A stretch of DNA of 64,000 nucleotides. Origin: Blastocystis sp. Blastoise (Eukaryota > Sar > Bigyra > Opalinata > Blastocystidae). The stretch is from positions 1,234,501 through 1,298,500 of the forward strand of contig JBBPEB010000006.1 in the NCBI GenBank assembly GCA_039096225.1, written 5' to 3'. The position numbers were made by a program, and so were the translations under genes. Below, piece after piece: positions 12,667-26,300 of the stretch; position 1 is the first letter of the stretch; the number at the start of each line of letters is the position of its first letter. Under the pieces are notes generated by a model. The model searched no databases, was not told the DNA's origin, and saw only the letters and a program-made list of their open reading frames with translations.

Positions 12667-14399
12667 TTATTGAGTATTTGTTTGTGTATATATGGGTAGA
12701 GGAGAAGTAGAAGGTTGAGGTATATATATATTAAGTGGTGTACTAGGTCTAGAAGTAGATATATATATAGGTCCATTACCATTAGGTACTTGTAGTTTTG
12801 GTTGTTGTAGTTGCATATTTGAAGTAAGAATAAGAGGTGTTGAAGGACGTGAATTATTCGTAGGGGTAGTTGATAAATATATAGGACTTCCTGTAGGCAT
12901 AGCATTAGTAGGATAAGGGAATAAATGTTGAGTAGGTTGAAGAGTAGGAGAAGCTACAAAAACAGGTGTTGTAGAAGGAGAGATATAGGAAGGAACTATA
13001 GAATAACCAGGATAAGGCTGATATATATAATATCCAGCTGGAGGCTGAGTAGCTATAGATGCTTCTATAGGGAATGAATATGAGTTATATATAGATATAT
13101 ATATTATTTTAATTAATATATTATTTATGTGTAAAAATAATAATAAATATTAAAAGAAAATATTAATAAATATATATTTTATATTAAAAAAAAAATTAAA
13201 AAAAAGAAGCATACCTGGACTACTTGGAATTGTATTTGCGTTTAAATTGGAGGGACTTCCTGGAATAGTGAGGGATGGCGGAATACTATTCGATGCGTTA
13301 TTCATATTACTTAACGAACTATGAACAATTTTATTTTTATGATTTAAATATTGAGTTACACGATCTTGATACACTATATAATATTTATAATAAATAATAA
13401 TAAATAATAAATAAATAATAAATAATAAATAAATAATAAATAATAAATAAAAATAATAATATAAATATATTATTTACTTCTATTAGATTGTTGTTGTTGT
13501 CTATTATCATTGTTATTCATATTATTATTCATATTATTACTATTCATATTATTATTCATATTATTGTTATTAAAATTATTACCATAATTAGAAGCATCTA
13601 TAGAATAATATAAAAATATATATATTTTTTTATGATAATAAAAATAAATTAAAAAATAAAATTACTATTATTCACAGGTGAATTGATATTATTATTAGTA
13701 TTCATATTCATATTATTATTATTATTATTAATTGTATTTATATCATTAATTCCATTCATAGTATTCATATTTATATCTTGTTTTAATACAGGTCTCGATA
13801 ATATTTTCTTTGGTATCATTACATAAGGATCTAATGAACGATATTTATCACATATTTCTGTTATATAGGGAACAGGTATACACATATTATCAGTCTTCTC
13901 AATAAATACATGATCCGTATTCTATATAATAATAATAATAAATAATAATAATATATAATAATAAACAGAGACAAAAAAAAAAAGAAGAAAAACCTAGAAA
14001 CACAAAACAAACCACTATATAACAACAATAATATATACATACAATAGTATTGTGACTCATATTGAAACGACTAGCGATTCTATGTAATAACAAACGTTTA
14101 AATGAATCATAAGAGCCAGATTCTTTAGCATATGAGTTTGTATCGTTGATTAGACCAATACACTCATGCTCCATGCTTATCATAAATGCACGATTTTTTT
14201 CTTCTTTCATAGCTTTGTCGCAAACATCATCTATAGGAACGTTGACATGAGGAAGATCAATATGAACTGTTTCAAACTGTAAGGGTAATTGTTGAACTGA
14301 CTTCATAGGTTCTTCAGGAGGATTTTCTATAGTTGTCGTAGGCTGTTCTATTTCATCGAATTCAGTATTCTTCATATCAAAATTTGGTTGATTATCCAT
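12667..14399 (-). CDS. R3H and SUZ domain RNA-binding protein
   Basis: The protein starts MDNQPNFDMKNTEFDE at 14399 and runs through five exons to TGA/TAA near 12667. The exons join in phase at GT-AG introns: the first ends NTI at about 14044 and the second opens NTDHVF at about 13915. An R3H domain is clear near residues 85-150: SFKRLLLHRIASRFNMSHNT has the Arg-x3-His spacing that names the family, followed by VFIEKTDNMCIP. A SUZ-like motif follows (PKKILSRPVLKQ). R3H and SUZ both bind single-stranded nucleic acid, as in the R3HDM/encore proteins. The rest is low-complexity: an Asn/Met region, then a Pro/Ser/Thr/Tyr-rich tail. It is probably a cytoplasmic mRNA-binding protein. The start is the first ATG of the open first exon. 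Confidence 0.9.
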
Positions 14400-14827
14400 T
14401 ATTGGAAATCAACAAATGCAGTACGTAAATATAATTCTTATAAATCAATGAAAATATAAAAATTTTCTTAACAATTTCTTTTGCTTATTTTTTGATTGGA
14501 AGAACGAAATTTTATTGAATAATTGATTGATTAAGAACACAAATATACTAGTTCAACGAATAAAATTACTGATTCAATTCCGTAAATTTTCACTTGTTTA
14601 AAATTTCTTTACAAAGTATTCAAATCAAATGTAATATTTTGTTAGGTAGGTATTTGAAATACTTTTTTTTTTACGATTTAAATGAATCACGAATATTATG
14701 AAATATTAGTTGATCTTCATACTAGTTTCATGATTTTCAAAAAAAATAATCATATTCTTTGTTTTAACTCTTATTTTTCTTATTATTTCTATTAATATTA
14801 TTGAAATATCATCAAATATATAGAAAC
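14400..14827. promoter_or_regulatory. divergent promoter region
   Basis: These 428 bp lie between two divergent start codons (R3H protein on the minus strand, MFAP1 on the plus strand) and must contain both promoters and 5' leaders. I see no motif that I can assign with confidence. Confidence 0.4.
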
Positions 14828-16587
14828 ATGAGTTCAGATTTAATTTCACAAATGTTCAATTTTGGTAGTGACCAAATTGAAGAAAAGCGAAAAGAAACAG
14901 ATAATCAAAAGAAATCAGGATTACCTAAAAATACACAAGAAGAAAAACAAAGAGTTCAAAGATCAAGAAATGTTGGCCGTTATTGGAGTGGATCTGTATA
15001 TATATTTGTGTTAGTTAATTAACTGAATCATTTTGAATTTGAATTATGTGTCTGATATTGTTTATTTTGTTTTTTTTAATTGATTGTATTTAATTTTTGA
15101 ATATTATATATATATGCTATTTTATTAGGTTCCTCAATGGAAAAAAACTGAAGAGACAAATACTGAATCAAATAATAAGACTATATTTGATAAGAAAGAG
15201 TCAAAATTTGTTGAAAAACAAGTATTTTGTTAATGTTTTTATTATTATTATTAGTTTATTATTATTTTATAAAAATATTTTTGTTATTTTATATAATTAT
15301 ATTTTTATAATATTTTAATAATAATATATATAGGATAAACGTTTGGCTCGAGTTAAGAATGTTGATACTAAAGATAAAGAACGTAATTTGGAGGAAAGAA
15401 ATAGAAGAATAGAAGATGAGTTAGAAGAATATAATCGTATAAAATTGAATAATAAAGGAGATAATGATGAAGAAGAAATGGGATTTAGTGAAGAAGAAGA
15501 AGAAAAAGAAGAAGAAGAAAAAGAAAAAGAAAAAATGGTATATATATTACTATAGATTATGATTCTTTATATATGCATTATATATTGATGATTATTATTA
15601 TGTTTATTGTATTTTGTGTGTGTTTTATTAATTGATTATTCTCTATGTTATTATGAATTATATATTAAATAAAAGAATTATTGAATTATATATATATATA
15701 TATATATATAGAATGATATTGATTTAAGACGTCATAACGTTGAAGTGATGCAAAAATATAAAAAAACGAAGGAAGAAGAAGAAGAAGAAGAGGAAGTATA
15801 TATACTGATATATATATACAGATAATAAAAATAACATTTATTCTTTGTTTTTTAATATAGTGATTATAATAATTATAATATGAATATAATAAATAATAGT
15901 ATATATATATATATATATATAGGAATGGGGTAAAGAAGGAAAAGAAGAAGGAAATGATGATGATGAATATGAATATGATACTGAATCTGAAAGTGAAGAA
16001 GATGAAGAAGAAAAGAAAATTATTCGACCTTTATTTAAATTAAAAGTTCAACGAAATACAATAAAAACAGAAGAACAAATTAAAAAAGAACAAGAAGAAG
16101 AAGAAAAGAAGAAAAAAGAAGCAATTGAACGTCGAAAACTTGAAGTATATTTATGTTTATTATTTTTTTTATTATTTTTTTTATGTTTATTATTTTTTTT
16201 TATTATAATATTTATTATTATATTTATTATTTTTTTTATATTTATTATTATATTTATTATAATATTTATTATAATATTATTATAATATTTATAATATTAT
16301 TATAATATTTTATTATATAATATCATCATATATAGAGTCAGAAAGTGATTATTCAATATAATTTAGATCAAGATGAATCAACAAAAGAGAAAGAAGATCA
16401 AGAAATTATAAAGAATTCAAATATAGATGAAGATAAAGAAAGTGAAGATGAAATTGAATTTAGTAAATGGAGAGAAAGAGAAATAATCAGATTAAGAAGA
16501 GAAAGAAATAAAGAAATAGAAAGACAACTTGTATATTATTATTATTATTATTATTTAAATATAATAAATAATTATATCATTTAATTT

Positions 16588-16672
<85 letters not shown>

Positions 16673-16901
16673 TATATATATATATATATAGGAAGAGAAA
16701 GAGAAAGATCGTCGTCAGAAATTAACAGATAGTGAACTTTACCGTGAGAATTTATTATCGAATGAAAATATATATAATCGTAAAAAAGGTCATTTATTTA
16801 CCTTTAAACAGAAATATTATCATAAAGGTGCTTTTTATGTTGATGAAGATAGTATTAAGAATAAGGAAGATGTTAGACTAAGAGATTATCAACAACCCAC
16901 C

Positions 16902-16996
<95 letters not shown>

Positions 16997-17420
16997 ATTT
17001 ATATTATAATAATTATTTTTTTATGTTTGATATTTTTAATATTAATAATAATAATAATAATAATAAACATATAATAATATTAATAATAATAAACATATTA
17101 ATAATAATAAACATAATAATAATATATAAATAGAATCAGAGAATGTGCATGAAGATGGTTTCTTAGATATACAAAAAGTAAAAGATTTTGGTAAACGAAG
17201 TCGATCTAAATGGACAAATATATCGAATGAAGATACTACCAATGATGGAGATTGGCTTACTCAAGCACGTAATAAGTATATACTTTTATTCTCATTTATT
17301 TTTATTATTTACTATGTTTATATATTTTCTTCGTTATATTTATATATTTTATATATTATTTATTTATATCTAATATATATATATACTTTTTATAGGACAT
17401 TTAATGCAAAAAGAAGATAA
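14828..17420 (+). CDS. MFAP1: MFAP1, spliceosomal B-complex protein
   Basis: MFAP1 (called MFAP1/Spp381-like in other lineages) is a nuclear protein of the spliceosomal B complex. The start ATG at 14828 gives MSSDLISQMF. About nine exons end at TAA 17418-17420. Family features in order are: RSRNVGRYWSGSVPQWKK near the N-terminus, long acidic and charged helical stretches (EEEEEKEEEE, DTESESEEDEEE), RPLFKLKVQR, a RERNKEIERQ helix, then the highly conserved C-terminal part with FTFKQKYYHKGAFYVDED, VKDFGKRSRSKWTNISNEDT and DWLTQARNKT. The length and C-terminal match are as expected for the family. Several introns carry long (TA)n or (TAA)n tracts. The gene is intron-rich and itself encodes a splicing factor. 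Confidence 0.95.
16586..16690. repeat. (TAA)n then (TA)n microsatellite in an MFAP1 intron
   Basis: About 85 bp of perfect TAA repeat is followed directly by TA repeats up to the ATATAG acceptor. Confidence 0.9.
16903..16991. repeat. (AT)n microsatellite in an MFAP1 intron
   Basis: Nearly 90 bp of pure AT dinucleotide starts at the GTATAT donor of an MFAP1 intron, as if the splice site itself had seeded the repeat. Confidence 0.92.
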
Positions 17421-18067
17421 ATATTATAATTGTTTTGAAAGACTTTCTATTGATATTAATATTAAGCTAGTTCATTTATATACTATTCTATTTTGTTTAA
17501 TATATATATATTTAATTTAAAATATAATTTTATTATTTCTTGGCAAATAAAAAACAACAATCAATTTTTATGTAGGAGAGTATTTATTTATATACAACAA
17601 AATATTTGACAAATATATTTTTCTTTTAATTAATAATATTATAAAAATGAATATATTATTCGCCATGAAAACTCTCTTGCAGTTCAAAAATATCCCAAAA
17701 AGCTCTTTTAGGAATTCTTTTTGACTTTTAAGGTATTCAAAAAAACTTTCTTGGTATATATACCGTGTTCAAAGTCTTGTTTGCCGATAATTGGCGTCAT
17801 AATTTTGTAAAAGAAATTCTAGTATTTCATTTTCTTGTTAATCAGTAATTTATCAACTTTTTAAAAATGTTGTTCTAAAAACGGCATTAAAGGATATTTT
17901 CTAATATTTATAAATTGCTAACGTGATTAATAACTTGAATATCAACGAGAAACACATGATACAAGCATTAATTCGAATCATTTTGATTCTCGATTTTTTC
18001 TGCATCCTTTTGTTGTATATAAAATTAAATTTTCTATTATATTTCTAGCCTAGGTGCATTAAAGGAA
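17421..18067. other. intergenic region between MFAP1 and the GT61 gene
   Basis: About 650 bp lie between a plus-strand stop and the next plus-strand start. They are AT-rich with no repeat array and no protein-like frame. This should hold the MFAP1 3' end and the promoter of the glycosyltransferase. Confidence 0.4.
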
Positions 18068-18393
18068 ATGAAAACTCCTTCATTTCTTAGTGTTTTTATT
18101 GTTTCAAATCAAAATATGGTGCCAAATAAAAATGTTATTGTTTCGAATAAAGTACATACTCTAAAAAAAGAAAAGAAAACATATCAATGTGGGAATAGGA
18201 CTCAATATTGGAAATCTTATAATTAGTATTTTTTTATTATTAAAAATTAATATTTATATAGTTATGAAAAATCAATGGAATATATGAATGAATTCAAAAA
18301 CAAGAAACCAAAGTATATTGATGTGAAAATACTTTTATTATTATTATTTTTTTATAGAAAAATAAGTAATAAAGTTATTGGTGATATGTCCAA

Positions 18394-18479
<86 letters not shown>

Positions 18480-20082
18480 GTAGAGAAGTTTATTCTTATT
18501 ATCAAATCTATATGCCTAAATATCATCAAGGTCTTCGATATGCATATATGTCGAATATATGTTTAAATACACAAAATAACGAAATTTTATATTATTATCG
18601 ACCAAATGATAAAAGTTATAGAAGAATTACAGAAATTATGAAAAAACAAAGTATATATATATTATATATATATTTATATATTAATTTTTTTTATAATAGC
18701 TGAGCATTATCGTTTTGGTTTTCAGTTTCAAGAAATAGCTGGCTTATTTCCAAGTTTTAAACATACAGTTATTCGTAAAAAGCATATAGCTTTGAGTTTT
18801 GCTGCTTGGATAAGACATATTGGGCATATTTTAGAAACTGCTTTTACTGTTCTCAACTTAGTTGATAATCCTAATTATTATCAAGGACCTGTATATATAT
18901 ATATATATATATATATATCATTTGTTTTCTATTTATTTCAACATAGTATATATATTTTAATATGTATACTATTTTAATTTCTATTAATATATGATTCTTT
19001 TTACAAAATATAATATTTATATATATAGATAGATTATTTTATATATCCTAATATAAAAGATGAATTAGCATATAATCTTGAAATGATGGAAGTTATTAAA
19101 CAATTTGCTGATTTATATGATTGTAAAGTTTTTTTTAATGATTCATTCTTTAGAGAATTCAATATTAGTTTAATAGAAGATCCTATTGTTTGTTTTGACC
19201 AAATTGTATGCTCTATATTATTATATTCTATTATAATAAATTAAAAAAAAGATTTATAATTATTTCATATATAAAATAGAAAAATAATACATATTTTTTT
19301 CTATAGGTTATTGTAGATAGAAATGAAGATGTATGTTTAGGAGGTATTCTTACAAATAGTTTTACAACTGATCTTTTAAGAGCAAATATTTATCGAAGAT
19401 TTCACTTTTTATATCAACGATATAATAAAAATAAATATGATACCTTAGTTATTAATAGATTAGGAAGAAGAAAATTCTCTAATATTGACGAAATTGAGGA
19501 TATATTACAGAATAGTTTCTCAGATGTATGTAAAAATATGTTTTTATGCTTTATTTTAATAATATTGTTGTTTTATATTATTATTTCTATATATATATTT
19601 TTATATTATTTTCATATTATTTTATATATATATATATATAGTTTTTAAATTATTCTATTGCATATTTTGATCATGAATCCTTTGAATATCAAGTAAAAGC
19701 AGTTTATAATAATGATATTATATTTATTTCTCATGGTCAAGGAGAAATGACATTATTATTTGCAAAACCTTATACTGTTTGTATTGAAGGTAATACACCT
19801 TATTTCTATGAAAGATTTGGACATATATTAAGTATATTATATCGACTTTATATAATACATCCAAATAATCAATATTCTCTCCGAATTTCTAAAAGTCATT
19901 TTAAACCCTGTTTAAATGATACTTTACTTGTTACTTATGGAGGTGATTGCAAAATATCTACTTATACTGGTAATATTCTTTTATATAAAGAATATATTAT
20001 AACAGCATTTCAAGAAGCAATTGATTATCTTAATGGAATTGACTTTGATTGCTATCTTCCTGATAAATCATTCATTTTCTAA
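18068..20082 (+). CDS. glycosyltransferase family 61-like protein (DUF563)
   Basis: The start ATG at 18068 opens MKTPSFLSVFIVS, a short hydrophobic stretch that may be a weak signal or anchor. Seven or eight exons join in phase to TAA at 20080-20082, for example AATTA|GTATTT near 18224 and CCAAA|GTATAT near 18312. The C-terminal half fits the GT61/EOGT-type catalytic region: LVINRLGRRKFSNIDEIEDI, then FEYQVKAVYNNDIIFISHGQ, GEMTLLFAKPYTVCIEG and FYERFGHI. Family members transfer sugars such as xylose or GlcNAc onto proteins or glycans in the secretory pathway. The acceptor cannot be read from sequence. One intron (about 18395-18476) is an almost pure TA repeat. Confidence 0.8.
18395..18476. 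repeat. (TA)n microsatellite in an intron
   Basis: About 80 bp of pure TA repeat forms nearly the whole intron of the GT61-like gene, from donor to acceptor. Confidence 0.92.
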
Positions 20083-20792
20083 TATTATTTATATCATGTT
20101 ATTCAATGTTTATAGTTAATTATATATATATATTATTTTAGATGTTTTATTATATATATATTTTTTTTTTGATATTTTATTAATACTATAGGTTATATAT
20201 ATATATGCTTATCATATGCTTAAACGATGCAATTTTATATATATATATATATTATTGATATTCAATACATTTCTTTCATTATCTTTCTATACTGTATAAT
20301 ATATTCTAAAAGAATTGTTATACACTGTTAAGCTATCTATTATTGTTTTAATAAAAATTACTATTTTAAAGAAATATTATAATTAAAAAAATATTTTTAT
20401 CGTTATTTTTGTTTTGTTTAGAAAAATATAGATCATTATCAGTGTCGTGCCATGTTACTGGATATAAATACCACATGAAAAATGTAACAAATTTTTGTTA
20501 CAAAGAATTTATTTAATATTATAGTTTTATTATTTTTTTAACCCATTCAATTTAAAATTTGACAGAAAGTGTCAGTCTGTTATCTTTATAGCTACTATCT
20601 CAAAAATGAGAGAAAACTCTGTGTTTCTATTAGAATTTTTTATTAGAATATTGTCTTAATATATTATTTTAAGAATATAAAAAGAATTAAAATTATATAA
20701 TACTTTTTTATATTATAAAAAAGTAACAAACAATATTAAAACAGCTAAAAAATAAAATATAATTATATAAATAAAAAACAACAATTCTAACT
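20083..20792. other. convergent intergenic region
   Basis: About 700 bp lie between the 3' ends of the GT61-like gene (plus) and the giant receptor gene (minus). They are AT-rich, with short TA tracts near 20120-20250. I see no gene. Confidence 0.45.
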
Positions 20793-23380
20793 TTACTCTT
20801 TATTTTCATTTTCGTCGATAGTTGAAATAGAAGAAATAGAACCATCTTTCTCTATACCTTCTTTATATTTCTTTATATCATTTTGTAAATGAGGAATAAA
20901 TAGAGGAGGACTATAAGCTTTGTTGTCAAGTTCCTGTTGAATATCAAGATCCGAAGGAATAACAGTTCGACTAATACGATTTATAGGAGATATACTAGTA
21001 TTTCTATTAGAACTTGTTAATAAAGTATTCTTATTTTTTTGTTTCTTTGATTTTTCTTTATGATTTATTTTTTTTGTTTTTTTGTTCATTTTTTCATCAT
21101 TATTAGTTATATTTTCATTATTATGTTTATTATTTTCAATAATATTTTCATTATTATTAGTATGAGACAAAGAAATAGGATATATTAATGGATTAGGAGA
21201 GGATAATGGGTTTTGAGATGAATATCCTGAAGAAGAAATAGAAGAAGTTCGATGTCCAGAATAATAGCCAAAAGAAGAATTTCGATGAGAAGGAGAGACA
21301 AGAGAAGGAGAACCATTTGAACTATATCTATTTGATGAATTATTATTCCATAAAGGAAGAGGAGATTGACTGAAATCTAATCGATAATTATTATTTGTAT
21401 ATATAGGTATATGAGATAATGTATTATTAGAAGAAATAGGAATTTGATTTGATATATTGATTGATGAATCATTCAATAGTTTAGATGGATCTATAGTAGA
21501 TACTATAGGCACAGGTATATTTGAATTATTAAGAATAGGTGAATGACCATTAGTATAAGAATGAATACCTGATCGAGTAGGAGATATAGTTGAATTAGAT
21601 ATAGGATGAGGAGATGAAGAAGAATTATTATTATTATGATTATTTAATATGATTTGAGGAGTAGATAGATTATTATTATTATTTTCTTGATTTATAGATT
21701 GATTATTAATAGAAGATTGAGGAAGAATAACCATAGATTTCACACGATTTGTATTATTATTATTATTCTTATCCTTATTATTAATTTGATTCATTTTTGA
21801 TGCATTTAGAGCATCTATATTAAGAGATCTTCTTGTTAATAATGATTTACGATCTAATATTATAGTATCCTGTAATTCATTATTTTCTTCAGAATTCTTA
21901 GTTATAGTTGATGAATCGATTGGATCATGAGGAGATTTAGAATTATTATTATTGCTATTATCATTTATAATCTTTGAATCTTCTTCTATTGGACTTTTAG
22001 ATCCTTTTTTAACTTTACGAATAATAATTTTCTTTACTTTTTTCTTATTCTTATTATCTTCATTTAAATTATTATTATTATCATCATCTTTTCTATCTTC
22101 AATAGTTTCAGAAACAGGAGAATTACTGTTTTTCTTAACAATCTTCTTTACTATACGTTTCTTAATAATCTTTTTTACTTTACGTTTAGGTTTCTCTTCT
22201 GTTGATTCTATAGGTGTATTTGATTCATTATTCTCATTATTTTCTTTATGAATAATATCAATATTATTTTCATTATTATTAATTATAATATTATTTTTCT
22301 TGGATTTATAAGAATCTAAACTACTATGTTTTGATGAAGAATTCGAATTAGAATTCGATTTTGAATTTGATATAGAAACACTTGAATTCATGGATTGATG
22401 TTTAGAATCTACTATAGGTTCATGAGATATATTTAATATAGACATAGAAGCTCTAAAAGGATGATTCTGTTTTGGTGAAGATAGTATATTCATAGAAGAT
22501 CTCATATTTCTTATTGTAGAAGGATCTATAGTTTTTGATAAAAATTCTCTTCTAGAATTTAAACTAAAAGTATTCTTTGAATTATTTTCTTGCATATCTT
22601 CATTATTATAATTATTATTCTTTCTTTGATTCATATTCAATAGAGTTCCTCCACGTAAGAAATTAGGATTTCCTACAACAGAATCTGCTGTGATTATCAT
22701 CTTTTTATTATTATTATTAGAAAATGAATTATTATGACTATTATTACGACTATTATAAAGATGAGAACTATCTCCACTTCCATCAATATCTAATCCCATA
22801 GATAAATCTTCAGTATCATTACTATATAAATGATATCGATCTCTATCTTGATCTCTAGGATTGATCTTATGATCAAAACCATTACTATTCTTATGATGAT
22901 ATTGTGAATAGGATAAATATAAAGAAGGTCTATGAATAGAATCTTGATCATAAGTACTACAAGTACTACTCGTACGATGGAAATTATTCATTGAATAAGA
23001 TCGAGTTATATTTGCATTATAATATTCATTAAATGATATTGTATGAATACTATGACTAAATAATGAATGTTCTAAATTCATATTCATAGTTGCTTGTAAT
23101 AAAGGTAATAAACGTTCTTTATCATTATTATCTGTTGATTTTAAAATAGGAGATGTAGATCCTATTGTTGATGAAGGAATACTATGAGAATCAACATTAT
23201 TTATATCTATTCCTTCAGGTATATTCATATCTGTATTACTATTAATAGAAGAAGAACGTTCATTATGAATAGAAGAAGAATCACTTGAAGGAAATTGTAA
23301 GGATATATATCCAGGAGAACTAAATGAACGAGTTATTGAATGAGGTTGTAATTGTAATTGTTGTAAATAAGTATAATATA
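20793..23380 (-). other. cytoplasmic tail of the giant receptor, Ser/Asn-rich with Lys-rich clusters
   Basis: This last exon, about 860 codons, is uninterrupted. It is poor in ordered structure, with many Ser-Pro sites (SSPLSSPNPL, SISPINRIS) that could be phosphorylated. Two strongly basic clusters, KPKRKVKKIIKKRIVKK and KKKVKKIIIRKVKK, alternate Lys with Ile and Val. Such clusters can be nuclear localisation signals, or can bind acidic lipids or microtubules. The C-terminus ends in an acidic stretch (STIDENENKE). Confidence 0.7.
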
Positions 23381-26300
23381 ACTATAAAAAGGATTTTTTA
23401 AATAATTTAAAGTAATATAATAATAATAATAATAAACAATAAATATATACCTGTAAAGCTTTTATACGTTTAATTCTTCGTTTAATTTCTTGTTCATTTT
23501 TATTTACTATAATAGATTTTTCTTTCCATATTTCATCTTGTTTCATTTTCTGTTGAGTTTCAAAAGCATATTGATTTTCTGTTAATCGATATTTACCTCG
23601 ATCTCTTAAATCAATACCACTATTGATCCATTCTTGTGTTTCACTATGCCATTGATCTTCAATTCGATCACTTTCTTTTGTTGTCTCTAATTTCACAAAG
23701 GTCTTATTCATAAAATCCCATCGAAATTTATATCGTAAGAACATAAATAATAAATATCTATAGAAATAGATATATTAAAATATAATAATAATAAATAAAA
23801 AAATAATAAATAAATAAAAAAATATATATAATAATAAAAATAAAAAAACAACTTACAATAAAATAATAAAACAAGGAAGATAAACAAAGCAAATAATCAT
23901 TGTAATTGTATTAATTTGGAAATTTTGATTTGTATATATATAAGGATAAGATCCTTTTGATAATTTGGGTCTTATAATAATACCATAAACACCACTTTCT
24001 TTGATATTACATAGAATCATACTTTTTTCAAATCGATATTGAATTTCATCTAAACATTCAAATTCATTTCGTTTCTCATTTAATTTAGCAATACAATGTT
24101 CATCTTCTGTAATATCTAATGGATGACGATAATAAGTATTATTCTGAAGGACACGAGGTAATAACCATACTTTACGAGGGAACATTAAATCGATCTCTAT
24201 TGCATTGATTAACGATTCTACACGTTTATTATAAATATCTATAAAAGTTAAATTTAATATTAATCCATGTTGAATTACAGGTAAATGTAAAGATAATAAA
24301 GAAGAATCATATCGAGGAGGTTCATATATAGCTATAGGTTTTCCTGAAATAAAACGTAATTCTTGAAGACGTGTATAATTATTAGCTTTATATGTATATT
24401 GATTTAATTGTGAAGATGATAATGTTGTTATGGATAAAAATATTGGTAAATTTGTAGAATGTAATTGAGCTATATAAATAATATATTTTATTCATTAATT
24501 AATTAATATATATATATACCATGAGGTGTATGTATATAACCATAAAAATCATTCGTTTGAGTATATAGAATAATTTGTTTTGATTCTTGACCTAATAAAG
24601 TAATACGATAATCATAAGGAAGTATATCTCTTGGATTTAAATATAAACATTCTGATATAGAATAATGGCAACTACCATCAAAACATCTATAAATGATTTA
24701 TTGTTATTGTTATTATTATAAAATAATTAATATAAATTAAATAAAAATAAATAAAAAAAAATTAAAAAACAACAACCTACCTATACATATTATTTGGACA
24801 ATTATACAATCCTTTACATGATAATGTAGATTCTGTTTCTGAATTGAAAGATATACATGTAGAATCAGGACATCTTAATTGATTCTTCATACATCCATAA
24901 GTAATAGGACATGTTAATCTACAAATACCATCTGAACATAATTGATATGTAGATATAAAACAACTATATGTATTATTATTTGAATATAGAATAGGAATAA
25001 AAATAGATAATGTAGTAGAATCATAATGAATATTAATTTGATTTGATTTTTCTTTAGAATAAATAGAATAATCATAATAATGATAAGGTGAATAAATAGA
25101 TCTTCCTACTTGTTGTCCTGATGGTGATATAAATATAGAATTACAATCGATATTGATATCTACACAAATACCATTAGGACATCTTTTAGGAGATGTAGTA
25201 GGACAAGGAGGAATAGGAGGACAAAGAGAAATATCACGAAAAGATCCATCAGGACATAATGTAATAGATGAAAGAGGAGAAGGAGAAGGAAGAGAAGAAA
25301 ATAATGTTATATTTAATGTTTCACAATAAAGAGGAGAAGATACACATAAATCATTATAACAATGATAAGGAAGATTCTCAGGACAATTTGATAGTAATGG
25401 ACAATCACCTTCATTTAATACACATGTACCTATAAAATATTATTATTATATAATTATTATTATTATATATATACCATCAGGACATTCTACAGGTAAATGT
25501 GAAGGACAAAAAGGAAGTTTTTCTGGATCTTGCTATATATATTATATTATATTATTATATCAATAAAAATAAAAAAATAAAAATAAAATAAAAATAAAAA
25601 TAACATAAACATCACCTACATACATTACAATTTATACATGGTTTACATAAATGATAATGAGCTACACAACTCATATCATCACATAGAAAAGGAATATCTT
25701 TTGGACAAATAGGTCTTTTTGGACAACTTCTATATATAAAACTAATTTCTTGATCTGTTTCTTTTCCTTGTATTAATGTATAATTTTCTATAGAATTATA
25801 AGGATTATCAGATTGATCTTCATTTATAATATTTAAAGATAATAAAATAGGTGAATATCGTTGACCATGTAAAGGAATACAATCTCCAGAAGCACATGCT
25901 TGAGAATGATATATAGAACATCTATTTAATAATAAACATTGTGAAGGATGAGAAACACATTGACCATTTGGACATATATAAGATTGATTAATAGGACAAG
26001 AATATGTATTAGAATTTAGAATAGAAGAACATTCATTTCTTGTAGAAACACAAGTACCATTAGAACATAATATAGGATGAAGAGGAGAACAACCATTAAT
26101 AAATGTACATTCATTAGCATTCCTTACACATTCTCCTCGAATACATTTATAAGGTCTTTCATGAGGACAAGAATGATAGGTATATTCAGTTGTACAATTA
26201 TAAGAATATTTCACACAACGACCTGTTGGACATTTATAAGGAGATGATAATGGACAACCTATATATATTATTATTTTATTATTTATTTATTAATATAATA

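Noticed and set aside
18275-18703. Frames reading IYIYIYIY or YIYIYI across TA tracts (also near 10430-10940, 56816-57010, 60288-60476)
   Set aside because: Pure TA repeats are open in several frames on both strands. They lie in introns between real exons and the repeats are not coding.
21952-22251. Plus-strand frame of 99 codons
   Set aside because: It is the antisense shadow of the receptor's cytoplasmic tail, where Lys, Ser and Asn codons read as Phe, Leu and Ser on the other strand.
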